Origin: Melioribacteraceae bacterium
Lineage (GTDB): Bacteria > Bacteroidota > Ignavibacteria > Ignavibacteriales > Melioribacteraceae
Assembly (NCBI GenBank): GCA_022181065.1
Contig: BQMY01000121.1
Location: forward strand, 1 to 64,000
Reading direction: 5' to 3'
Length of the DNA: 64,000 nucleotides
In this document: one piece after another, positions 57,173 to 64,000 of the stretch
How the letters are laid out: each line of letters opens with the position of its first letter
How positions within the stretch are numbered: the stretch's first letter is position 1
Notes under the pieces: model-generated
The model's database searches: none
Told to the model about the DNA's origin: nothing
The model's input: the letters and a program-made list of their open reading frames with translations, nothing else
Made by a program: the position numbers and the translations under genes

Positions 57173-59626
57173 TCATCCTAAAAATTTGGCAATTCTAATA
57201 ATATCATCAAATACACCCGCTGAAGTAACTCGAGCACCAGCTCCGTTTCCCCTTATTACCAGCGGAATATCGTAATAAATATTTGTACGAATCGAAATAA
57301 TATTTTCACTTCCGGAAAGGTTAAAGAAGGGATGCGACGGATTTATACTTTCAACTTTAACAGTAGCTTTTCCATCACAATATGACGCTATGTAACAGAG
57401 TTTTTCACCCTTCTTCACAGATTCATCCCGTTTTTTATTTATTGTTTCCTGCTCGGTTTCAAGTATATCCCAGAATTCATTCACGGATACATTTTCTCCT
57501 CTCGCCGATTCCGGCACCAGGGATTCAACCTCGATATCTTCAAGTTCAAGCTGATACTCGCTTTCACGCAGCAGGATTAGCAGTTTTCTTGCAGCATCTG
57601 TACCGCTAAGATCATCACGCGGATCAGGTTCCGTGAAGCCGTGGCTCCGGGCTTTTTTTACGACATTATAAAAGTCTTCATTGCCGAATGAATTGAATAT
57701 ATAACTCAATGACCCTGAAACTACAGATTGTATTTCAGTAATCTTATCCCCGCAACCGGTTCTGTCTTTTATAATTTCGACAAATGGAAGACCGGCTCCA
57801 ACATTAGTACTGTATCGAAATTGTACGTTATGTTTATCAGCTTCATTTCTAATATTGGTGTAAAATTCTCTTTTTTGTGTGTTTGCGATTTTATTAGGCG
57901 TCACAACGGAAATACTATGAGATAATATCTCTGAATATTTATGGATAAGTAAAGCAGACGAGGTACAATCAACAAATATTGAATTGCTTAAATTCATTTT
58001 TATCATCTCTTGAACAAACTCATCCAGATTTGAATCTGATCCATCGCTCGAGAGTATTTCTTGCCACTTCGCTGGATTTAGACCTTTTGTTTTGATCAGC
58101 ATTTTTTTACTGTTGGCTAATCCAGTCAGTTTAATTTTAATGTTCATCGAATTTTTAAGTACCGATTCCCTGCTGATAAAACTATCTAACAATGCTGAGC
58201 CCACAAGCCCCGGACCAACCATAAAAACATTAATGATTTTTTCATTGGATAATCCTAATGAATCGTGGAGAACATTAAGAGCTTTTTGTAACTGACTTTT
58301 TCTTACAACTACACTGATATTTAGCTGAGACGATCCCTGCGCGGTAGCGACAATATTAATCCCGTTTTTACCAAGCGCCTGAAAAACTTTACCTGAAACA
58401 CCAGGTGTATCTATCATATCCTCACCAACTATCGCTATAATAGAGTGTTCATGCAGAATGGTAATTTCTTCTATTTCATTTTGCAGGAGTTCAAGGCGAA
58501 ACTCTGAAAGCAACGCTTCTTTTGCTAAATCCGCGGTATCAGGAGTAATCGCGATACTGATGCTATTCCCTGATGAACCCTGCGTGATCAACAATACAGA
58601 AATATCGGCACCGGCAAGAGCGTTAAAAATCCTTGCTATTGTTCGTTCAATACTGCGCATTCCACCACCCTTGACTCGCAGGATTGAAATATTATCGATT
58701 GAAGAAATCCCCTTCAAATTAAACCTTACCGAAGGTTCTTTTTCGATGATCACTGTCCCTTTATGGGAAGGATTGAATGTATTTTTAATTCTTAGTTTAA
58801 TTTTTTTGGATAATGCGGGCAACATTGTTGGAGGATGGATTACCTTCGCACCAAAGTAGGATAATTCAATAGCTTCTTCATAAGTAACCGCTTTAATCGT
58901 TCGCACATCAGCAACTTTATTTGGATCGGCAGTCATGATACCGTCAACATCTGTCCATATAACAATCTCCTCCGAGTCTAATGCGGCACCTAAAATTGAC
59001 GCTGTATAATCCGATCCACCTCTGCCCAGAGTCGTAGTTTCATTATTATCGGTAGAACTGATAAAACCGGTTACAACATAAACTTTATTATTCGGAGAAA
59101 TTATCTTATTAATGAGCTTATTAGTTTTATCAAAATCGACTTTAGCTTTTTCAAATTGGTCGTTAGTTTTTATTATCCTTCGCGCGTCAACAAATATGGC
59201 GTCCAGACCTGAATCCTTAAAAAATGCTGTTATTATGGTACAGGAAAGAATCTCTCCATAAGAAAGGAGTCTCGCTTTGGTTCTTTGTGTAAGTTCGTGA
59301 AGAATAAAAACCCCGTAAAGAAGGTTTTCGAACTCATAAAAATAATGATCTATTTCTTTCTGAAGTTCCAGATAATTCTTTACACCTAGCTCCTCGATCA
59401 CGTTTCGATGCCTCAATTTGAGTTCTTCGAAATGTTCCTTGTAGAGCAGGTCACCATTCTCAGCCAATTTTGATATCGTAATAATTTCATCCGTCACACC
59501 CTGAAAAGCTGAGAAAACTACAGCGATAGATTTTTCCTCTACAAGAGTATTGGTGAGTATATCTTTTACCTTTATTATCCTTTCGGCATTCCCGACTGAG
59601 GAACCCCCGAACTTGAAAACTTTCAT
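57173..59626 (-). CDS. thrA: Bifunctional aspartate kinase / homoserine dehydrogenase
   Basis: 817 aa. The N-terminal aspartokinase starts with VFKFGGSSVGNAERI, and carries ACT regulatory modules (about residues 310-455, SILRVKGGGMRS). The homoserine dehydrogenase half begins near residue 465 (INVFMVGPGLVGSALLDSF) and has GLPFVEIIKD and the substrate segment around GFTEPDPRDDLSGTDAARKL. This is the ThrA/MetL fused type. It sits in ATGA overlap with hisIE upstream and 2 bases before asd, thus making the homoserine supply co-transcribed with histidine genes. Feedback specificity (Thr, Met or none) cannot be assigned. Confidence 0.94.
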   Translation of the reverse strand: MKVFKFGGSSVGNAERIIKVKDILTNTLVEEKSIAVVFSAFQGVTDEIITISKLAENGDLLYKEHFEELKLRHRNVIEELGVKNYLELQKEIDHYFYEFENLLYGVFILHELTQRTKARLLSYGEILSCTIITAFFKDSGLDAIFVDARRIIKTNDQFEKAKVDFDKTNKLINKIISPNNKVYVVTGFISSTDNNETTTLGRGGSDYTASILGAALDSEEIVIWTDVDGIMTADPNKVADVRTIKAVTYEEAIELSYFGAKVIHPPTMLPALSKKIKLRIKNTFNPSHKGTVIIEKEPSVRFNLKGISSIDNISILRVKGGGMRSIERTIARIFNALAGADISVLLITQGSSGNSISIAITPDTADLAKEALLSEFRLELLQNEIEEITILHEHSIIAIVGEDMIDTPGVSGKVFQALGKNGINIVATAQGSSQLNISVVVRKSQLQKALNVLHDSLGLSNEKIINVFMVGPGLVGSALLDSFISRESVLKNSMNIKIKLTGLANSKKMLIKTKGLNPAKWQEILSSDGSDSNLDEFVQEMIKMNLSNSIFVDCTSSALLIHKYSEILSHSISVVTPNKIANTQKREFYTNIRNEADKHNVQFRYSTNVGAGLPFVEIIKDRTGCGDKITEIQSVVSGSLSYIFNSFGNEDFYNVVKKARSHGFTEPDPRDDLSGTDAARKLLILLRESEYQLELEDIEVESLVPESARGENVSVNEFWDILETEQETINKKRDESVKKGEKLCYIASYCDGKATVKVESINPSHPFFNLSGSENIISIRTNIYYDIPLVIRGNGAGARVTSAGVFDDIIRIAKFLG

Positions 59627-60231
59627 TCTATTTTATGCCTGTTTCTAAGATTTGTAGTTATATCATTTAAAGAAATATTTTTTTCTGCGAGCATTACCAT
59701 TAAATGAAAAATAAGATCGGATGTTTCTTCAACAATCTCTTCCCTATCGTTATTTTTCGCGGCAATAACTGTTTCAATTGCTTCTTCACCCACTTTCTGA
59801 ATAATTCTGTTCTCGCCACTCTTAAACAGCTTTGTTGTGTAGGAGTTTTCGGGTAATGTATCTTTTCTCTGTTTTATAATCTCTTCAAGTTGATTCAGAA
59901 AACCCAAATTGTTGAACTCTCCATTAAAACAAGTGTAGGTTCCATTATGACAAACAGGACCTTCAGGGATTACAGAAATTAGTAATGTATCATTATCACA
60001 GTCAGCAGTTACAGATTTTAAATTAAGAAAGTTACCACTGGTTTCACCTTTTTTCCACAATCTTTTTTTACTTCTGCTGAAAAAAGTAACTTTTCCCGAA
60101 TTTATAGTTTCTTCAATTGACGATTTATTCATATACCCGAGCATAAGTACTTCCCTGGTTATATAATCCGTTATTATTGCCGGAATCAAACCATCACCCT
60201 TGTCAAAATTGAGTTCACCAATATTTATCAT
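59623..60231 (-). CDS. hisIE: Bifunctional phosphoribosyl-AMP cyclohydrolase/phosphoribosyl-ATP pyrophosphatase
   Basis: 202 aa fusion of HisI (residues 1-105, with the zinc residues in CDNDTLLISV and PVCHNGTYTCF) and HisE (from about 110, KVGEEAIETVIAAKNNDREEIVEETSD). Both active-site sets are intact. It overlaps hisF and thrA by four bases each (ATGA). Confidence 0.95.
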   Translation of the reverse strand: MINIGELNFDKGDGLIPAIITDYITREVLMLGYMNKSSIEETINSGKVTFFSRSKKRLWKKGETSGNFLNLKSVTADCDNDTLLISVIPEGPVCHNGTYTCFNGEFNNLGFLNQLEEIIKQRKDTLPENSYTTKLFKSGENRIIQKVGEEAIETVIAAKNNDREEIVEETSDLIFHLMVMLAEKNISLNDITTNLRNRHKIE

Positions 60232-60983
60232 GTTCTAATCTCGATATTATTTTTAGCCAATTCATTCTTTAATAGTGTTATTTCAACATCCCCGTAATGA
60301 AATATTCCCGCCGCCAACGCAGCGTCAACATCAGTTTCAGCGAATAGATCAACAAAATGTTTGGTATTTCCCGCACCCCCGGAAGCAATAAGAGGTATCG
60401 ATATAACATCCTGGATAATCAATAGTAGTTCTATATCAAATCCGCTTCTTGTGCCGTCTTTATCCATCGATGTGAGCAATATTTCTCCGGCGCCCAGTTC
60501 TTCAACTTCTTTGCACCACTCTATTGCTTCTCTCTCAGTTTCAGTTTTACCGGCATTAATAAATACTTTATATTTTTTACCAACTTTTTTCACATCAATC
60601 GCTGCAACAACTGCCTGACTTCCGGCAATTGACGCCGCATCTGTAATTAACTGTGGATTTCTAACGATCGCGCTATTTAGTGATATTTTATCAGCACCGG
60701 CTTTTAGTAATAAATCAATATCCTGGATTTCAGAAATTCCTCCGCCTACGGTAAAAGGTATCCTAATTACCTTTGATACCTCGTTTACCAGTTCGAGCAA
60801 AGTTTTTCTCTTTTCCAAAGTGGCGGTTATATCGAGAAAAATCAACTCATCCGCACCAACTTCCGAATATTTCCTCGCAAGCTCAATGGCGTTTCCAGCA
60901 TATTTTAGATTGACGAAATTTGTACCCTTCACTACATCACCATTTTTTACATCCAGACAAGGTATTATTCTTTTAGCAGGCAT
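60228..60983 (-). CDS. hisF: Imidazole glycerol phosphate synthase cyclase subunit
   Basis: 251 aa TIM barrel. Catalytic Asp in IIPCLDVKNGDVVKGTNFV and Asp in LTSMDKDGTRSGFDIELL; phosphate sites IPFTVGGGI and PLIASGGAGN. With HisH it makes imidazole glycerol phosphate and AICAR. It overlaps hisA by 11 bases and hisIE by 4. Confidence 0.96.
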   Translation of the reverse strand: MPAKRIIPCLDVKNGDVVKGTNFVNLKYAGNAIELARKYSEVGADELIFLDITATLEKRKTLLELVNEVSKVIRIPFTVGGGISEIQDIDLLLKAGADKISLNSAIVRNPQLITDAASIAGSQAVVAAIDVKKVGKKYKVFINAGKTETEREAIEWCKEVEELGAGEILLTSMDKDGTRSGFDIELLLIIQDVISIPLIASGGAGNTKHFVDLFAETDVDAALAAGIFHYGDVEITLLKNELAKNNIEIRT

Positions 60984-61692
60984 ATTTTTTCAAATCCTCT
61001 AGATCAATTTTATTTTCGTATATCGCTTTTCCGACCACAACCGCAAAATAATTTTCAGCTGCCAATTTTTTAATATCAGTCATAGATGATACACCTCCGG
61101 AAGCTATAATTTTAATCCCTGATATTTTTTCCTTTATTTCATTATATAATGCGAATGAAGGGCCTTTTAGAGTACCGTCAAGCGAGATATCAGTAATTAA
61201 AAATTCACTTATCCCTAACCTTTTACCATCCGTGATAAACTCAAAAACATTTTTACCCGAAGATTCTGTCCACCCCTTAATTTTGACGATTCTGTCTAAA
61301 ACGTCGGCGGCGAGGATAAATCGGTTTTCTCCATAAATCGCTACTGCTTTTTCGAATTCTTTATAATTTGTAAAAAACATCGATCCAACAATCAGTTTAT
61401 CAATTCCATATTCGATCAGAATTTCTATGTCGCGGATTGTTCTTATTCCACCACCGAACTCAATTACCAAATTATGTTTTGATTTAATCTTTTTCAGAAG
61501 TTGCAGAATTCCGCTTTTTCCATCACGCGAACCTTCCAGATCAACTATGTGAATGCGCCTGAACCCGAGCTCGACAAATTTTTCAATCATTGCTTCCGGA
61601 TTCTCGCTATAGACCGACACCTGGTCATAATCACCCTTATGCAGCCTTACTACTTTTTCGTTTTTTATATCAATTGCCGGTATTGCTAACAT
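60973..61692 (-). CDS. hisA: ProFAR isomerase
   Basis: 239 aa TIM barrel paralogous to HisF. Asp in IPAIDIKNEKVVRLHKGDY, GGGIRTIRDIE and IIASGGVSSMTDIKKL are the typical motifs. It isomerises ProFAR to PRFAR. Overlaps hisH by 7 bases upstream and hisF by 11 downstream. Confidence 0.95.
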   Translation of the reverse strand: MLAIPAIDIKNEKVVRLHKGDYDQVSVYSENPEAMIEKFVELGFRRIHIVDLEGSRDGKSGILQLLKKIKSKHNLVIEFGGGIRTIRDIEILIEYGIDKLIVGSMFFTNYKEFEKAVAIYGENRFILAADVLDRIVKIKGWTESSGKNVFEFITDGKRLGISEFLITDISLDGTLKGPSFALYNEIKEKISGIKIIASGGVSSMTDIKKLAAENYFAVVVGKAIYENKIDLEDLKKYAC

Positions 61693-62273
61693 AATTTTAT
61701 AAAGTTCTCCAATAATTTTAGTCCTGCTTTACCTGATTTCTCAGGATGAAATTGCACTCCCCAAAAATTGCCTTTGTTTACAGCCGATGAGAATAACCCA
61801 TTATAATTAGTTGCCGCAATTGAAAAGTCATTCACGGGAGCATAATAACTGTTAGCGAAATAGAAATACTCACCAGTTTTTATTCCATCAAAGAGGGATG
61901 TTTCCTTTTCAAATTTCACCTTACTCCAGCCCATATGCGGTACCTTCATATTCTCAGAATTAAAACGCGTTACTTTACCGGCAATAACACCGAGACATTG
62001 AGTATTGTTTTCTTCCGATCTATCAAACAGGAGCTGCATTCCTAGACATATTCCCAAAACTGGTTTATCTGATTTTCCCAAATAATCATCCAGAGAATTT
62101 ATTTTTAATCGTTTCATTGCTGAAGAAGCTTCTCCAACACCGGGAAAGATAATTTTGTCACATTTATCCAGTTCTTCACTATCTGACGTTAACGAAAATT
62201 TAACTCCTAATTCACTCAACGCGTTTTTGACAGATGTGGTATTTCCTGCTCCGTAATCGATTATACCAATCAT
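61686..62273 (-). CDS. hisH: Imidazole glycerol phosphate synthase glutaminase subunit
   Basis: 195 aa class I glutamine amidotransferase. The nucleophile Cys is in PVLGICLGMQLLFD and the His/Glu pair in GVQFHPEKSG. Feeds ammonia to HisF. Overlaps hisB by 4 bases and hisA by 7. Confidence 0.96.
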   Translation of the reverse strand: MIGIIDYGAGNTTSVKNALSELGVKFSLTSDSEELDKCDKIIFPGVGEASSAMKRLKINSLDDYLGKSDKPVLGICLGMQLLFDRSEENNTQCLGVIAGKVTRFNSENMKVPHMGWSKVKFEKETSLFDGIKTGEYFYFANSYYAPVNDFSIAATNYNGLFSSAVNKGNFWGVQFHPEKSGKAGLKLLENFIKLC

Positions 62274-63133
62274 AATAGCCCCTTGGTAGAAGGTAATCCG
62301 GCAACTCTTTCATCAAGCCGACACGCCTCATTGATACATTTCGCAAAACCTTTAAAAATTGATTCAATTTTGTGGTGGTCATTAGTTCCTTCACAACTGA
62401 TATGAAGATTAACGAGTGCACTATTAGTAAAACCCCTGAAAAACTCCTCCACCAATTCGGTGGGGAAATCTCCAACTTTTTCTCTCTTAAAATCACTATT
62501 GAATTTTAGATATGGTCTTCCGCCAAAATCAATTGCTACCGTCGCGGTTGAATCATCCATTGGCAAGACAAATCCATATCGTTTGATACCCAATTTATTA
62601 CCCAGCGCCGATTTAATTACTTCACCGAGAGCAATTCCCGTATCCTCCACCGTATGATGCTCATCTACATGCAAATCACCTGTTGTCTTCAAATCGAGAT
62701 CAATGTTGGCATGTCTTGATATTTGATCGAGCATATGGTCGAAAAATCCGATACCGGTCTGGATATTACTTTTTCCGCTACCATCAAGATTTACATTTAC
62801 GAATATCTCAGTCTCTCTCGTCTTTCGAGTGATCTGTGCAGTGCGGCTGAAGAGAACAGATTTTTCAAGCAGATCATAGAAATCCTTATATTCTTCTCCA
62901 TCACTGCAAGATAATACTCCATCCTTTAGGCTTATAGAGGAATCTGCTAATGCTCGATCAGAAACTGCAATACCTATCCCCTCTAATGAGATGAATCGAG
63001 AAATAAATTCCGGTAAATTATCAGCCAACAATTCATGCCCGCGTTTATTGGATTCTTCCACAAATTTGAGAATACCCGCTGAAGAACGAGATTTTAGATT
63101 AAATAATTCTCCGGATACAAATATTTTACTCAT
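62270..63133 (-). CDS. hisB: Imidazoleglycerol-phosphate dehydratase with unusual N-terminal extension
   Basis: 287 aa. Residues about 95-287 are a normal IGPD domain: metal motifs FFDHMLDQISRH, VDEHHTVEDTGIALGE and GTNDHHKIESIFKGF. The first about 95 residues are extra. E. coli HisB carries a HAD histidinol phosphatase of about 165 residues there, but this extension is shorter and lacks the DxDGT catalytic motif (it opens MSKIFVSGELFNL), though it has a helical element and GHELLADN reminiscent of a HAD core. Either a degenerate HAD remnant or an unrelated domain; not expected to have phosphatase activity. Confidence 0.92.
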   Translation of the reverse strand: MSKIFVSGELFNLKSRSSAGILKFVEESNKRGHELLADNLPEFISRFISLEGIGIAVSDRALADSSISLKDGVLSCSDGEEYKDFYDLLEKSVLFSRTAQITRKTRETEIFVNVNLDGSGKSNIQTGIGFFDHMLDQISRHANIDLDLKTTGDLHVDEHHTVEDTGIALGEVIKSALGNKLGIKRYGFVLPMDDSTATVAIDFGGRPYLKFNSDFKREKVGDFPTELVEEFFRGFTNSALVNLHISCEGTNDHHKIESIFKGFAKCINEACRLDERVAGLPSTKGLL

Positions 63134-64000
63134 AAAACTTCCTGATTAAATTCATTGCGATATCATTTTCTTCTGGTGTACCGATAGTTATTCTCAGACA
63201 GTTTTCCAGGTTAAGTTGTGTACTCCTGTTTCTTATGATCACACCATTCTTTTTGAGATAATTAAATAATTCCAAAGATTTATCAGTTCTAAAAAGCACA
63301 AAATTTGCATCGCTCTGAAAAACTCTGTCAATGCCTTCCTGTTGAGATAAAAACTTATAGACCCTCAATCGTTCACTTAATAAAGTCTCTATTTTTATGT
63401 TCACCTTCTCAGCGTTGTTTAAAGCTTTTATTGCCATTTTTTGAGAGTAACAATTCAGGCTGTAAGGCGGTTTTACCCGATATAAAAAGTCGATGATTTG
63501 TTTATCCGCAATACAATACCCTATCCTCAAACCGGCAAGTCCCCGGGCTTTTGAGAATGTTCTCATCACGATAACATTTGGACATGTATTCAAATAATCT
63601 ATAGAATCGTTTATAGCAAATTCTGCATAAGCTTCGTCGAGTAGTACTATGCCATCGAAATTGTCAGCGATATACTTTATTCTTTCGCTATTTAACAAAT
63701 TACCCGTAGGATTGTTGGGAGAACATAAAAAGATCAACTTGGTATCCGGATTGATCAATTGGTTAATCACCTCTGTATCCGGCTGAAAATCGTCATCAAG
63801 GGCGCAACTCTTTACACTTACATCGTTCAACTCGGCAGCGACCTTGTACATCCCATAGGTTGGCTCCGGAATTACAACATTATCTTTGCCCGGGATACAA
63901 AATATCCGATAAATCAAATCTATAATTTCGTCTGAACCCGAGCCGACAAAAATATTTTCAACAGGCGCATTATGATATTGCGACAACCTTTCTCTCAAAT
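63126..64000 (-). CDS. hisC: Histidinol-phosphate aminotransferase, 5' end outside window
   Basis: C-terminal about 290 residues of a class I/II PLP aminotransferase; the N-terminus is cut by the window edge. Conserved: GSGSDEIIDLI, EPTYGMY, SPNNPTGN, DEAYAEFA and the PLP lysine in MRTFSKARGLAGLRIGY. It overlaps hisB by 8 bases. hisG and hisD are expected further upstream, beyond the window. Confidence 0.95.
   Translation of the reverse strand, partial: LRERLSQYHNAPVENIFVGSGSDEIIDLIYRIFCIPGKDNVVIPEPTYGMYKVAAELNDVSVKSCALDDDFQPDTEVINQLINPDTKLIFLCSPNNPTGNLLNSERIKYIADNFDGIVLLDEAYAEFAINDSIDYLNTCPNVIVMRTFSKARGLAGLRIGYCIADKQIIDFLYRVKPPYSLNCYSQKMAIKALNNAEKVNIKIETLLSERLRVYKFLSQQEGIDRVFQSDANFVLFRTDKSLELFNYLKKNGVIIRNRSTQLNLENCLRITIGTPEENDIAMNLIRKFYE

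Overview
The window looks like one piece of chromosome from a low-GC, Gram-negative member of the Bacteroidota/Ignavibacteria side of the FCB group. Three things suggest this: two secreted proteins end in the type IX secretion sorting domain with the NFPNPFNP / AYPNPFNP signature; there are outer-membrane-type proteins with Omp28, PKD, FecR and CarboxypepD_reg modules; and SPII lipoprotein signals are present. I see no rRNA, tRNA, CRISPR, transposase or phage gene. The placement is inference from motifs, not from a marker gene.

Layout. 0-2.9 kb: the end of a MacA-like adaptor (5' end disrupted or cut), a MacB-type ABC ATPase and permease as separate genes, and a Spy/CpxP-like periplasmic protein. 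2.9-8.4 kb (minus): a sucrose operon with a fused sucrose-phosphate synthase/phosphatase, sucrose synthase and fructokinase. 8.6-17.6 kb (plus): a membrane adenylate cyclase, a FecR/LysM-type secreted protein and a 15-PKD-repeat giant. 17.6-22.0 kb (plus): an aldo/keto reductase and a tightly coupled trio of C39-like cysteine peptidase, RLAN/RimK ATP-grasp ligase and GCS2-type ligase, which probably makes or trims an amide-linked small molecule or peptide. 22.0-29.5 kb (minus): the complete isoleucine/valine operon ilvE-D-B-N-C-A, preceded by two tandem attenuators, each with its own Ile-rich leader peptide, antiterminator and terminator. 29.7-32.2 kb: an Omp28/T9SS cargo protein and a TPR-like secreted protein. 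32.5-37.9 kb (minus): ROK regulator, GH29 fucosidase, GH20 hexosaminidase. 38-41 kb (plus): lipoprotein, unknown secreted protein and a second T9SS cargo.

41-48.3 kb (minus): a PrkA kinase - YhbH/YeaH - SpoVR operon with a second, divergent PrkA-like ATPase as its last gene, behind a near-consensus sigma-70-type promoter. 48.4-50.9 kb: an unusual fusion of a flavin/NAD(P) oxidoreductase with a NapH/NosR-like membrane ferredoxin. 51-54.4 kb: an M3 oligopeptidase lipoprotein and a receiver-HDOD regulator. 54.6-56.1 kb: metY under a SAM-I riboswitch. 56.1-64 kb (minus): eight contiguous genes, hisC-B-H-A-F-IE-thrA-asd, nearly all overlapping by a few bases; hisC runs off the window.

How it fits together. 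The right half and the 22-29 kb block are amino-acid biosynthesis. thrA and asd feed homoserine to threonine and methionine, metY makes homocysteine under SAM control, and threonine feeds ilvA and the Ile pathway under Ile-sensing attenuation. The most striking undescribed feature is the tandem Ile attenuator. The most interesting protein systems are the C39/ATP-grasp/GCS2 trio, the PrkA cluster with its second kinase-like ATPase, and the flavin-ferredoxin membrane fusion.
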